Of a DNA stretch of 64,000 nucleotides, positions 51,401 through 59,826 are shown one piece after another. The notes below the pieces were generated by a model that searched no databases, was not told where the DNA came from, and saw only the letters and a program-made list of their open reading frames with translations. Source of the DNA: Anaeromyxobacter sp. (lineage in GTDB: Bacteria > Myxococcota > Myxococcia > Myxococcales > Anaeromyxobacteraceae); NCBI GenBank assembly GCA_016718565.1, contig JADKCZ010000001.1:930001-994000 (forward strand). The letters are read 5' to 3'. The translations under genes were made by a program, and so were the position numbers. Position 1 is the first letter of the stretch. The number at the start of each line of letters is the position of its first letter.

Positions 51401-52024
51401 GCTCTCCAGCTGCTTGCCCAGCTCCAGCACGATGTCGGCCACCCGGGTCAGGTTCTGGTGGGTGGCCTCCATCTTCCGCTCGGCCGCCTCGCGGCGCTTC
51501 TTGTACTTGGTGACGCCGGCCGCCTCCTCGATGATGGCGCGCCGGTCCTCCGGCCGCGCCGACACGATCTGGCCGATGCGCCCCTGCTCCACGATGGAGT
51601 AGGCGGTGCGGCCGATGCCGGAGCCGAAGAAGATCTCGTTGACGTCGAGGAGCCGGGCCGACACCCCGTTGAGCAGGTACTCCGACTCGCCGGTGCGGTA
51701 GAGGCGGCGCCCCACCGTGATCTCGCCGAAGCCCTGGTAGGCGGCCGGCAGCTCGCTGGGCCGGTCGTTGACGAAGGTGAGGGTCACCTCGGCCACCGAG
51801 AGGGGCGGCTTCGACTCGGAGCCGTTGAAGATGACGTCCTCCATCGAGCGGCCGCGCAGCTGCCGGGCCGACTGCTCGCCCAGGACCCAGCGGATGGAGT
51901 CGGCCACGTTCGACTTGCCGCAGCCGTTGGGGCCGACCACGCCGGTGACCCCGTCGTCGAAGACGACCACGGTCCGGTCCATGAACGACTTGAAGCCGAC
52001 CACGTCGAGACGCCTGATGCGCAT
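48428..52024 (-). CDS. smc: Chromosome segregation protein SMC
   Basis: A protein of about 1198 residues: N-terminal head with MRIRRLDVVGFKSF and Walker A GPNGCGKSN, long coiled coil, hinge (about residues 505-660, GIFGLVADVVS and following), second coiled coil, and C-terminal head with signature LLSGGEKALTAVALIFA and Walker B FCLLDEVDAPLDD. It organises and condenses the chromosome with ScpA/ScpB, which are not in the window. A GTG six codons upstream (52042) is in frame; the ATG is preferred because MRIRRL is the family N-terminus. It is transcribed with ftsY, 84 bases downstream, a common pairing. Confidence 0.97.
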   Translation of the reverse strand: MRIRRLDVVGFKSFMDRTVVVFDDGVTGVVGPNGCGKSNVADSIRWVLGEQSARQLRGRSMEDVIFNGSESKPPLSVAEVTLTFVNDRPSELPAAYQGFGEITVGRRLYRTGESEYLLNGVSARLLDVNEIFFGSGIGRTAYSIVEQGRIGQIVSARPEDRRAIIEEAAGVTKYKKRREAAERKMEATHQNLTRVADIVLELGKQLESLNRQARRAEKYKGLKAEIRELELQAAAARYLELTATRRAAEERHALARGQEAELAARLVELEAALEADRALLSAGEARLAELTAREHELTSAARVSEVSVEAAARELDQIGERTQAQAGEVEGLKAQAEALAAEREALLRQRDDLTSLSSSDDVRLGDAEITLRELSREQGGAQGEADQARADAAAALSEATGHRSQLAQLERQRLDVKGRHDRNRAEAGELGDRTTRLDGSRSQYAEKLGQTRQLKLRLEEQRGAQEELLERTRSEFIQNEAKLITLREELQDKRSRLMTLNEVLRNYEGYGRGVRSIMTRAGQGEGRDRGIFGLVADVVSSAPEFENAIEAVLGERLQYVIVESHSQGVEAIDYLKTAAEGRASLIPMARLRDAEAWLPESAAHPGVVASAVDVVRFEPSYEKVVRFLLGDALIVRDLPSALELWQSAEPKRTLVTLDGEVLDPSGVVTGGPLEGEGHGALQRRREVQELEETVRAFEAEFALAQERHRALQTRLLQLEAALKSLDKDGREKELALLDQEKDLARLGEELERTAQRLGQLELERSQLEDGLGGLSREEEEHRLAAATAEALAARGEERARAAMERLDALRARGDVATAELLNLKVKVAADAERRESIGSALRRIDDTRREVEDRRARLFAGLSEQNARAAELRGRVDGTRVDLGRLAADLVVVQAALAAARAEHDGLVAAGRARDAELRELRTRVEGVRADLSASALTAREQALELSHLEEQVRERCQAELRWEVSRFHLERPPAEAERERLEELKGQADRMGAINLTAIEEYDELAQRHTFMTAQKLDLESSMADLKAAIVKINRASRERFQETFDRVNEKFQQVFPRLFAGGRAGLVLTQPEGGEGEAGVEIFSQPPGKKLQSVNLLSGGEKALTAVALIFAIFLIKPTPFCLLDEVDAPLDDANVGRYNEIVKEMSRTSQFILITHNKRTMEMVDTLYGVTMEEPGVSKLVSVRLSERARESTAA

Positions 52025-52221
52025 GGTGGATGGCGATATCACGTCCCATGGGGCGCTTCAACACAAGCCGTTGATCGTGCTCGGGAATCCCGGGAACTTG
52101 ACCGGCGCTCGGGGGGCCGGTGGCCCGAATTCGCCCATCGGATCGGGGCGTTAGGTGACACCACATGCCACCGCACGGCACGCCGCCCGCCGGGCTTTTT
52201 CCCAAGGGGGGAGCCTGCGAC

Positions 52222-52227
52222 TAGACT
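52222..52227 (+). promoter_or_regulatory. -10-like element, possible leaderless start of the MCP gene
   Basis: TAGACT ends nine bases before the ATG at 52237, in a 212-base gap between divergent smc and the receptor gene. The -35 region is weak and no ribosome site is present. Confidence 0.35.
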
Positions 52228-52236
52228 CACGCCCCG

Positions 52237-54711
52237 ATGCGCCTCCTCGGACCCCTGCTCCGCAACACCGTCTTCGCGCTGATCCTGTCGCAGGTGGTCG
52301 CCTGGTGGATGGCGGTCACGGTCTTCCCGCTGACGCCGGCCCAGCTGGCCAGCCTGCAGTGGGTCTTCCCCCTGGCGGTGAGCCTCGAGGTGCTGCTGGT
52401 GGGGGCGGCGCTGCTGGTGCTGGTCCGGCCGCTGCGCCTGGCCGCCGCCCGCCAGGCGCCGCTCGACGACGCCCAGGCCCTGGCCGCCGCGCACTCGGCC
52501 CACCGGCTGCCCTCGTCGGCCTCGATGGCGGCGCTGCTGGCCGGGGCCCTGATCGCCGGGCTGCGGGTGTGGCTCATGCTGCGGCAGGGGGTGCCCCCGG
52601 ACATCGGGCTGGCCGGCGCCGGGGTGGGCCTGGCCGCCGCCATCCTGGGCGCCATGGCCACCTACACCCTGGCGGCCTCGGCGGCGGCGCAGGCGCTGGA
52701 GGTGCTGGGGCCGCGCGCCGAGGTGGCGGTGCACGGCACGGTGCGCGGCAAGATCCTGGTGGTCGGCTTCGGCCTCAACACCATCGGGCTGCTGCTCTTC
52801 GCCGCCTCCGGCTACGTGCGCTACCGGGCCGACATCGACCGCGAGTACCTGGCGGCCGCCGAGCGGGCCCAGCAGAGCGTGGTCTCCTCGTCGCGCCTCC
52901 TGGCGGACCGCGAGGTCGCCGAGCACGTCTGGCTGGTGACGGCGGCGCCCTCGGCGCTGCTGGGGCCGGGCGGCGGCGTGCTGGCGCGCTTCGGCGCCGG
53001 CGACCACCCCTTCTCCCGCGCAGCCGGCTCGCCGGGCACGCAGCGCGTGGCGGGCGGCTGGCTGGTGGCGGCGCGGGCCCCGGGCGGCGGCCTGGTGGTC
53101 AGCTGGCTCTCCGAGGGGCCGCTGCAGGGGCGGCGGCGCGACTTCTGGTCGTCGCTGGCCTCCACCGGCCTGCTGGTCTACCTGGCGGCGGCGGTGCTGG
53201 CCTGGATGGCGGCCCGCGCCATCACCATCCCCTTCCGCACGCTGGGGCGCGCCGCCGACCGCATCGCCGGCGGCGACCTGACGGTGAGCCCGCCCTCCAT
53301 CTCGCAGGACGAGATGGGCCAGCTGGCGGCCGACTTCCGCCGCATGGCCCAGGGGCTGAAGGCCCTGGTCATCGACGTGCAGGCGGCCAGCGCCGGCGTC
53401 TCGCACGGCGCCCGCGAGGCCGGCGCCATCGGCGAGCGGGTGCGCCACGGCGCGCTCGACCAGCACCAGGGGGTGGTGGCGGTGCAGGCCGCGGTGGAGG
53501 CCATGGAGGGCTCGGTGGCCCAGGTCTCGCGCGGGGTGGGGTCGCTCTCCGACTACGTGCAGGTCACCACCGGCGCGGTGGGCGAGATGGCGGCGGCCCT
53601 CGAGGAGGTCCGCAAGAAGGGGGCCGAGCTCGACCGCGCCATGGACTCGGCGCTGGCCGACGTCGACAACCTCTCGTCGGCCGGGCGCGAGGCCGAGGCC
53701 ACCCTGGGCGAGCTGGAGGGGCTGGCCAGCCACGCCGGCGGCACCCTGGCGGCGGTGCGCGCCTCGGTGTCGGCCCTGGAGCGGGCCGCCGGCGAGAGCG
53801 AGGCCAACGCGGCGCTGGTGGCCGAGATGGCGCAGCGCTCCGGCGGGGTGGTCGAGGAGACGGTGCACGGCATCGAGACCCTGCGGGCCGCGGTCTCCGA
53901 CGCCCACCGGCGCATCACCGCGCTGGGGCGCCGCTCCGACGACATCGACCAGGTGGTGGACTTCATCTCCGAGGTGGCCGGGCGCACCAACCTGCTCTCG
54001 CTCAACGCCTCCATCATCGCCAGCCAGGCGGGCCAGCACGGCAAGGCCTTCGCGGTGGTGGCCGACCAGATCCGCGACCTGGCCGCCCAGATCGCCCGCT
54101 CCACCAAGTCCATCGGCGACATCATCCACGCGGTGCGCGAGGACGTGGAGGCCACCGCCGCCCTCATCGACCGCGGCGACGCGCTGGCGGTGGAGGGGGT
54201 GCAGCTGGCCCGCAACTCGCTGGAGGCGCTCGGCCAGATCCAGCGCACCACCGCCCAGGGGCGGGAGACCGCCGGGGCCATCCGCCAGGCGGTGGACGCC
54301 CACGCCGGCTCGTCGCGCGAGGTCTCGCAGCTGGTCGAGTCGGTGGCCGACGGCTCGCGCGCCGTCACCGCGGCGGTCCAGCTGGTGGGGCGCTCGGTGG
54401 CCGGGGTGGGCAGCGTGTCACGCAGCGTGAACGCGCTGGCCGAGCAGGTGAGCCGGGCGCTGGAGGACCAGTCCGGCATGGGGCGGCGGCAGCTGGAGAG
54501 CCTCTCCCGCCTGGAGCGGATGATCGCCGACATCACCCGGGCCGTGGAGGCGCACAACGCCGCCACCCGCCGGGTGCGCGACACGCTGGGCGACCTGTCG
54601 GGCACCACCGACGATCACGAGCGGGCGGTGGAGGTCCTCTCCGGGGTGGCCGAGCGGCTGGGCGGCCGCGCCACGGCGCTGGCCGAGCGCATCGACCGCT
54701 TCAAGGTCTGA
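52237..54711 (+). CDS. Methyl-accepting chemotaxis protein with divergent signalling tip
   Basis: An 824-residue membrane receptor. The N-terminal 330 residues hold about six membrane segments with small periplasmic parts. A HAMP domain (about 325-380; ITIPFRTLGRAADRIAGGDLTV) and a long helical signalling domain follow. The hairpin tip (585-616) reads NLLSLNASIIASQAGQHGKAF. The usual Glu and Arg residues of this motif (NAAxEAARAGExGRGF) are replaced: Ile594 and Gln597 stand where E. coli Tsr has E385 and R388, and Gln600/Lys603 where it has E391/R394. Coupling to CheW/CheA may therefore differ. No che genes are adjacent and no CheR-binding pentapeptide is at the C-terminus. The N-terminus resembles membrane-sensing receptors with many segments. 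Confidence 0.88.
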   Translation: MRLLGPLLRNTVFALILSQVVAWWMAVTVFPLTPAQLASLQWVFPLAVSLEVLLVGAALLVLVRPLRLAAARQAPLDDAQALAAAHSAHRLPSSASMAALLAGALIAGLRVWLMLRQGVPPDIGLAGAGVGLAAAILGAMATYTLAASAAAQALEVLGPRAEVAVHGTVRGKILVVGFGLNTIGLLLFAASGYVRYRADIDREYLAAAERAQQSVVSSSRLLADREVAEHVWLVTAAPSALLGPGGGVLARFGAGDHPFSRAAGSPGTQRVAGGWLVAARAPGGGLVVSWLSEGPLQGRRRDFWSSLASTGLLVYLAAAVLAWMAARAITIPFRTLGRAADRIAGGDLTVSPPSISQDEMGQLAADFRRMAQGLKALVIDVQAASAGVSHGAREAGAIGERVRHGALDQHQGVVAVQAAVEAMEGSVAQVSRGVGSLSDYVQVTTGAVGEMAAALEEVRKKGAELDRAMDSALADVDNLSSAGREAEATLGELEGLASHAGGTLAAVRASVSALERAAGESEANAALVAEMAQRSGGVVEETVHGIETLRAAVSDAHRRITALGRRSDDIDQVVDFISEVAGRTNLLSLNASIIASQAGQHGKAFAVVADQIRDLAAQIARSTKSIGDIIHAVREDVEATAALIDRGDALAVEGVQLARNSLEALGQIQRTTAQGRETAGAIRQAVDAHAGSSREVSQLVESVADGSRAVTAAVQLVGRSVAGVGSVSRSVNALAEQVSRALEDQSGMGRRQLESLSRLERMIADITRAVEAHNAATRRVRDTLGDLSGTTDDHERAVEVLSGVAERLGGRATALAERIDRFKV

Positions 54712-54729
54712 GGCCTTCGCCCCGTCCGC

Positions 54730-54748
54730 GCCGGGGGCCCTCCCCGGC
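54730..54748. terminator. Possible terminator between convergent MCP and gspN genes
   Basis: Seven-base-pair stem (54730-54736 with 54742-54748), five-base loop, in the 48-base gap. No T run. Confidence 0.35.
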
Positions 54749-54759
54749 GGGGCCGCGGC

Positions 54760-55689
54760 TCACGGCGCCGGCGCGGCCGGGGGCGGCGCCGGGCGGGCCG
54801 AGGGGTGGCCCAGGGTGCCGGCCACCGCCAGGTGCCAGGCGCCGTCCTTGCCCTTGCCGGAGGCCAGCGCCAGGTCGAGCAGCGACCGCACCGTCTTGCC
54901 CTCGGCCTTGGCGGCGAAGGCCTCCGACAGGCGGATGGAGGCCCGGCCCGTCAGCGGCGACAGGTCCAGCTTGGGCAGCACGGTGAAGGCCAGGCCGTCG
55001 CCGGCCAGGGTGGCGTCGCCGCCGCTGGAGGCCAGCTTCTCGAAGGTCCCCTTGCCGGCCGCCACCGCCACCGCCGCGGTGACCTGGCCGAGCGAGAGCG
55101 CCGGCAGGGTGAGCGGGGCGGCCATGCCGGGCACCGGCACCTTGCCGCCGGCCAGGCCGGCCCCCTCGATGGTGAGGTCGGCGCGCCCCTCCAGCTTGCC
55201 CTTCTCGTCGGCCGGCAGGACGAAGCGCGCCGTGCCGGTGGCCAGGCCGGTCAGGTCCAGGCCGGCCGCCTTGCGCAGCGGCACCGCCTGCGCCAGGTCG
55301 AGGTGCGAGAGCCTGGCCTCCACCACCTGCGGCGCGCCGGAGAGGTCGAAGCTGCCGGTGGCCCGGCCGTCGTAGAGCCGGGCCGCCACCGCCACCCGCA
55401 GCCGGCCGCGCAGCAGGGGCAGGGCCGCCAGGGTGACGTCGAGCTCCTCCATGGGGATGGCCAGCCCGTCCTTGTCCTTGAGCGAGACGTCGCGCAGCCC
55501 CACCCCGACCAGGCCGGCCGGGCCGGCCTCGCCGGCCTCCAGCTTCCAGCCGCGCTGCGCCGCCTCGACCACCAGCCGGTCGCGCATGGCGGCCGCCGGC
55601 AGGGTCTGGCGCAGCGCCAGCAGGAAGGCGGCGACGAAGAAGGCGCCGTAGAGCAGCCGCGGCTTCCAGGTGGTCCAGTCGATGGCCAT
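54760..55689 (-). CDS. gspN: Type II secretion system protein GspN
   Basis: A 309-residue protein with one N-terminal membrane segment (LLYGAFFVAAFLLAL) and a beta-rich periplasmic domain of AsmA-like strands (ARLYDGRATGSFDLSG, GLATGTARFVLPADEKG). It ends in a Pro/Ala tail. It is the last gene of the gsp operon, 13 bases after gspM. GspN is an accessory inner-membrane component present in some T2SS, including delta-proteobacterial ones. Confidence 0.88.
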   Translation of the reverse strand: MAIDWTTWKPRLLYGAFFVAAFLLALRQTLPAAAMRDRLVVEAAQRGWKLEAGEAGPAGLVGVGLRDVSLKDKDGLAIPMEELDVTLAALPLLRGRLRVAVAARLYDGRATGSFDLSGAPQVVEARLSHLDLAQAVPLRKAAGLDLTGLATGTARFVLPADEKGKLEGRADLTIEGAGLAGGKVPVPGMAAPLTLPALSLGQVTAAVAVAAGKGTFEKLASSGGDATLAGDGLAFTVLPKLDLSPLTGRASIRLSEAFAAKAEGKTVRSLLDLALASGKGKDGAWHLAVAGTLGHPSARPAPPPAAPAP

Positions 55690-55702
55690 GTGCGCCCTCT
55701 CC

Positions 55703-56260
55703 TCAGCCCTTGATCTGGTAGGTGGCCACCACCACCGTGGCGTCCACCAGCTTGGGGTCGTCGGTGCGGGTGGAGAGGCGGAGCCGGCGCACCTTCACCA
55801 GCCCCTGGCTGCGCTCCAGCCCCTGCAGCAGCCTGGCCAGCCGGGGCAGCTCGATGCGCGGCAGGTTGACCTCCACGCTCTCCTCGGTGACGCCGTCCAG
55901 GTCCACCGGGTTGCCCACCGGCCGCAGGTCGGTGACCTCGATGCCCAGCGAGCTGCCGGTCTGCGAGACGTGGCTCATGAGCGGCACCTGCGGCCCCTTG
56001 AGGCGCGCCTCCAGCGCGGCCCGCTCGGCCTGCACCCGCTTGTAGCCGGAGGCCAGGGCGCCCACCTGGGCCAGCACCTTGGTCTTCTCCTCGATGCGCG
56101 CCTCGCGGGCCCGCACCCCGGCCTGCAGGCGGAAGGACACCATGAAGACCACGAAGAGGACCACCGCCACGCCGGCCAGCGTCACCATGACGCGCTCGCG
56201 CGGCGAGAGGCGGGAGGCCCACGCCTCCAGGTCGGCCTTGAGCTGCTTCCAGCGCTCCAT
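55703..56260 (-). CDS. gspM: Type II secretion system protein GspM
   Basis: A 185-residue inner-membrane protein: cytoplasmic helix (WKQLKADLEAWASRLSPRERV), one membrane segment (about residues 26-45), coiled coil and ferredoxin-like periplasmic domain. The RLSPRERVM phrase before the membrane segment is typical of GspM. It partners GspL and starts two bases before the gspL stop in gene order. The upstream open frame overlaps gspL and is rejected. Confidence 0.9.
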   Translation of the reverse strand: MERWKQLKADLEAWASRLSPRERVMVTLAGVAVVLFVVFMVSFRLQAGVRAREARIEEKTKVLAQVGALASGYKRVQAERAALEARLKGPQVPLMSHVSQTGSSLGIEVTDLRPVGNPVDLDGVTEESVEVNLPRIELPRLARLLQGLERSQGLVKVRRLRLSTRTDDPKLVDATVVVATYQIKG

Positions 56261-56262
56261 GG

Positions 56263-57900
56263 TCACTCCCCTCCCTGGGCCGGGTTCGAGCAGGCCAGCG
56301 CCGAGTCGATGGAGAACTCGAACTTCGAGTCGGAGGCGCGCTTGCGCACCCCCTGCGGCCGCGCGTCGGCGAAGCAGCGCGAGGCGTGCAGCCCGGTGAC
56401 GATGCGGTCCACGTTCTCGGCGGTGTCGGTGGTGCCCTGCAGGTGCAGCTTCTTCTCGGTCACGTCGATGCGGTCGAGGCGCAGCGCCACGCCGTCGGGC
56501 ACCCGGGCGGAGAGGTCGCCCAGGACGTCCACCGCCGAGCCCTTGGGGATGGCGGCCCCCGGCACCCCGCGGCCGCGCAGCACCGAGAGCGCCTCCTCGT
56601 AGTTGGGGTAGCACTTGTTGAGGATCTTGGTCTGGGCGTCGCACAGCACCTTGTCGAGGGCCTGCTCCTGGCGGGCCAGGGCGAACACCTTGACCCCCGA
56701 GGAGGCCACCGCCAGCAGCAGCACCAGGCCGGCCGCCACGCCCAGGGTGGCCACCCGGCCGCGCAGCTGCTCCATGTCGCGGGTGTAGGCGGCGTCGCCG
56801 CGGCGCAGGTTGAGGCGCGAGAGCCGCGCGCCCAGGTGGCCGCGCAGCGCGGCCGCCAGCGCCAGGGCGAAGGACGGGGCGGTGTCGGCGGGCAGGCCGC
56901 GGGCCGCGGCGGCGCCCAGCTCGAGCGGCAGGACCTGGCCGTCCACCTCGCCGGCGAAGAGCTCGGCCAGCCCGGGCAGGCGGGCCAGGCCGCCGGCCAG
57001 CCAGAGCCGGGCCAGCGGCCGCGAGCCCTCGCCGCGGGCCCGCCAGCCGCGCACCGTGGCGCGCAGCTCGCGCAGGAGCGGGGCCACGGCGCGCCGCAGC
57101 GCCTCGGCGGCGCGCGGGTCGTCCCGCAGCGCCTGCAGCGGGCCGTCGTCGGGGCCGTCGAGCGGGCCGCCGGCCAGGCCGGCCAGCAGGCGGGCCGCGT
57201 CGGGGGCCGACAGCCCCAGGTCGGCGGCCAGGCTGCGCGCCAGCGCGCCGGCGCCCCAGGCCACCGTGCGGGCCGCCTCCAGCTTGCCGGCCGCGCCCAG
57301 GCAGAAGGTGGCGCGCTCCTCGCCCAGGTCCAGCACCGCCTCGGCCGGGGCCGGCTGCCCCTCGGCCGCCACCAGCGGCTCGCCGGCCAGCACGCCGGGG
57401 GCCAGCAGGGCCGCCAGGGTGGGCGCCGGCGGCGCCACCACCCGGGGATCGAGCCCGGCGCCGGAGAGCAGCTCCAGCAGGGCGGTCAGCTCGGCGCGCG
57501 GCGCCACCCCCACCCACAGGTCGGCCATCCCGGGCCGCTCCCCCATGGGCTGCCAGTCCCAGGCGGCCTCGGCGAGCTCGTAGGGGATCTGCCCCTCCAC
57601 CTCGAAGCCGATGGTCTGCTCGATGCGCCGGGGGTCGGTGAAGGGCAGGGTGACCACGTGGGCCGCCACCGCCACGCCGGGCGTGGTGACCACGCACAGC
57701 TCGGCCTTCCAGCCGCGGTCGGCCAGCAGCCGGCCCAGCGCCGCCGCCTGGCGCTCCCGCAGCGAGGGGCCGCCCTCGACGGCCGGCTCCAGCGGCGCCT
57801 CGGCGTGGTCGGCCACCTCGAAGCCGCGGTACGCGCTGGAGAGCAGCACGGCCTTGACGGCCCGCGCCCCCACGTCGAGACCCAGGATGGACTGCGCCAT
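56263..57900 (-). CDS. gspL: Type II secretion system protein GspL
   Basis: A 545-residue protein. The cytoplasmic actin-like half (residues 1-375) opens with ILGLDVGARAVKAVLLSS and resembles PilM; it recruits the GspE ATPase. One membrane segment (about 385-410; GVAAGLVLLLAVASSGVKVF) leads to a periplasmic ferredoxin-like domain with two Cys. It is longer than usual (about 400), mainly because the cytoplasmic half has a full PilM-like fold. It belongs with gspM and gspK on both sides. Confidence 0.92.
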   Translation of the reverse strand: MAQSILGLDVGARAVKAVLLSSAYRGFEVADHAEAPLEPAVEGGPSLRERQAAALGRLLADRGWKAELCVVTTPGVAVAAHVVTLPFTDPRRIEQTIGFEVEGQIPYELAEAAWDWQPMGERPGMADLWVGVAPRAELTALLELLSGAGLDPRVVAPPAPTLAALLAPGVLAGEPLVAAEGQPAPAEAVLDLGEERATFCLGAAGKLEAARTVAWGAGALARSLAADLGLSAPDAARLLAGLAGGPLDGPDDGPLQALRDDPRAAEALRRAVAPLLRELRATVRGWRARGEGSRPLARLWLAGGLARLPGLAELFAGEVDGQVLPLELGAAAARGLPADTAPSFALALAAALRGHLGARLSRLNLRRGDAAYTRDMEQLRGRVATLGVAAGLVLLLAVASSGVKVFALARQEQALDKVLCDAQTKILNKCYPNYEEALSVLRGRGVPGAAIPKGSAVDVLGDLSARVPDGVALRLDRIDVTEKKLHLQGTTDTAENVDRIVTGLHASRCFADARPQGVRKRASDSKFEFSIDSALACSNPAQGGE

Positions 57901-57905
57901 GATCG

Positions 57906-59174
57906 TCACTCCTCTCGCCAGTGCAGCAGGCGGCCCAGCCCGGTGGCCTGCTCGCGGGCTTGCTCGGGGTCGAAGCTCACCACCGCCGCGATGGTCTTCT
58001 CCACCCGGCCCACCGTGCCGCTGCCGCGCACCGTGTAGACGCGCGAGCGGTCGGTGAAGGCCCCGCGGCCGTCCTTGTTGTTGGCCTGCAGGTAGGTGGC
58101 GTTCACCGTGAGCCCCATGACCTGCAGGAGCTGGGCGAACTGCATGGGGGTCATGGAGAGGAAGCCGCCCAGGCGCAGCTCGCGCGCCGCCAGCTGCAGC
58201 CGCTCGCCGAAGGTGGGGTCGTCGAGCAGCGGCTGCTGCGGCGGGTCGGCCATGATGCGGGCGTTGCGCACCAGCTCCACCGGGTCGTCGGCGTTGACGT
58301 TCATCTTGGCGTTGCGCGAGACGAAGACGGTGAGCCGGTCGCCGAAGGCGGCCATGAAGGCGTCGGACACGCCGGTCACCAGGAACAGCTCGTCGAGGGA
58401 GTCGAAGCGGGCGTTCTTGGCCTTGTAGCGATCCGGGCCGCGGTCGTAGGCGAAGTTCTCGTCGCCGAAGCCGGCCTCGAAGGGCCGGTCGTAGAGGCCG
58501 GTCACCGACGACTGCACCTGGTCGTCGTCCACCCAGTCCTTCAGGTGGATGGCCAGGTCGGTGCGCGAGGTGCGCTGGCCGTTGGCGTCGTCGCGGTCGA
58601 AGAGGAAGTCCCAGTGCTTGTCGGCCACCATGGCCAGGAAGCTGTCGAGCTGGGCCCCCTGCAGCTGGGTGGTGGCGCTGCCGTCGAGCTGCACGTTGAC
58701 CTTGCGGTCCTCGTCGTCGAGCACCGCCTCGAAGCGCCCGTCGGCCTCCGGCGCGGGGGCCTCGGCGCCCAGCGGCGCCGAGCCGGCGAAGAGCCGGCCG
58801 GCCAGGTCCGAGTCGATGGGGATCTGGCGCCACAGCTGGGGGCGGGCCGAGGCCTGGCCGCCGGCCAGGGCGCCGGCCGTCCCGCCCAGGTTCTTGGCCG
58901 CATCCTGGGCGCGGTTGCCCACCTCGTCGAGCTGGGCCTGGAAGTGCAGCACCAGCCGACCCAGCGCCACCGCGCCGCGGGCCTGCGCCTGGGCCTTCAG
59001 CTCGTCGCGGGCGTTGCCGGCGATCTGCAGCGAGACGCGGGCCTGGTAGGCCAGGTCCACCGCGGCGGCGGTGACCAGCGCCACCGCCACCATCACCACC
59101 AGCAGGGCGGCGCCGCGCGGGGCGGGCCGGCGGGCCGCCGCGCCACCTGCCGGGCCGGGAGGGAGGCGGGCCAC
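57906..59174 (-). CDS. gspK: Type II secretion system minor pseudopilin GspK
   Basis: A 422-residue pseudopilin that caps the T2SS pseudopilus. The leader is long and Pro/Ala/Arg-rich, ending in Arg-Gly before AALLVVMVAVALVTAAAVDLAY; as usual for GspK, the conserved Glu5 is absent. The large globular domain contains the saposin-like insert region (VNVNADDP-type motif, MNVNADDPVELV) typical of T2SSK. A GTG start is used; its stop lies five bases before the gspL start. Confidence 0.92.
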   Translation of the reverse strand: MARLPPGPAGGAAARRPAPRGAALLVVMVAVALVTAAAVDLAYQARVSLQIAGNARDELKAQAQARGAVALGRLVLHFQAQLDEVGNRAQDAAKNLGGTAGALAGGQASARPQLWRQIPIDSDLAGRLFAGSAPLGAEAPAPEADGRFEAVLDDEDRKVNVQLDGSATTQLQGAQLDSFLAMVADKHWDFLFDRDDANGQRTSRTDLAIHLKDWVDDDQVQSSVTGLYDRPFEAGFGDENFAYDRGPDRYKAKNARFDSLDELFLVTGVSDAFMAAFGDRLTVFVSRNAKMNVNADDPVELVRNARIMADPPQQPLLDDPTFGERLQLAARELRLGGFLSMTPMQFAQLLQVMGLTVNATYLQANNKDGRGAFTDRSRVYTVRGSGTVGRVEKTIAAVVSFDPEQAREQATGLGRLLHWREE

Positions 59175-59175
59175 G

Positions 59176-59826
59176 TCAGAACTCCAGCGGGGTGGTGAGG
59201 GCCACGCGGGCCTGGGTGGCGTAGGTCTGGACCTGGCCGTCGGCGTCCTTCACCTCGAGCTCGATGCGCACCCGGGAGGGCAGCTCGTTCATCCGCTCGC
59301 TGGAGCGGGTGGACCACTCGCGGCTCCACTCCTTGCGCACCCGGTCCCAGTACTGGAAGGTCACCTTGCTGACGTGGTCGGCCACCAGGTCCTTGGCCCC
59401 GCCGCGGTCCGGCTCGTCGTCGAGGTGGGTCTTGACCCGCCGGAAGAGCGCCTCCTCGCCGGTGTCGGGATCGCGCTCCACCAGGTACTCCACCACCACC
59501 TGGTCCGACTCGGCGGTGTCCTGGTAGCGGCGCACGTGCGCCATGGTGGTGAAGAGCAGCTCGTCGCCGCGGCCCACGAAGAGGGTGGGGCGGTCGCGGA
59601 AGCGGGCCCGGTCGTAGTGCTCCGAGAGGTAGGCCATGGACAGCTCGCGGGTCAGGCGGGCCAGCGAGAGCCGCACCGCCGAGGCGCGCTCCGACTGGTC
59701 GCGCACGATGCTGGCGGCCCGGTCCACCTGCTGGTAGCTGCCGGCGATGACCGCGCCGATGAAGGCGGTGATGGCCACCGCGATCATGAGCTCCACCAGC
59801 GTGAAGCCGCGGGGGGCGGGCCTCAC
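59176..59826 (-). CDS. gspJ: Type II secretion system minor pseudopilin GspJ
   Basis: A 216-residue pseudopilin with leader ending in Arg-Gly and FTLVELMIAVAITAFIGAVI, then GspJ-type sequence (SVRLSLARLTRELSMAYLSEHY, VVEYLVERDPDTGEEALFRRV). It forms the tip complex with GspI and GspK. The ATG overlaps the gspI stop by four bases. Confidence 0.93.
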   Translation of the reverse strand: MRPAPRGFTLVELMIAVAITAFIGAVIAGSYQQVDRAASIVRDQSERASAVRLSLARLTRELSMAYLSEHYDRARFRDRPTLFVGRGDELLFTTMAHVRRYQDTAESDQVVVEYLVERDPDTGEEALFRRVKTHLDDEPDRGGAKDLVADHVSKVTFQYWDRVRKEWSREWSTRSSERMNELPSRVRIELEVKDADGQVQTYATQARVALTTPLEF

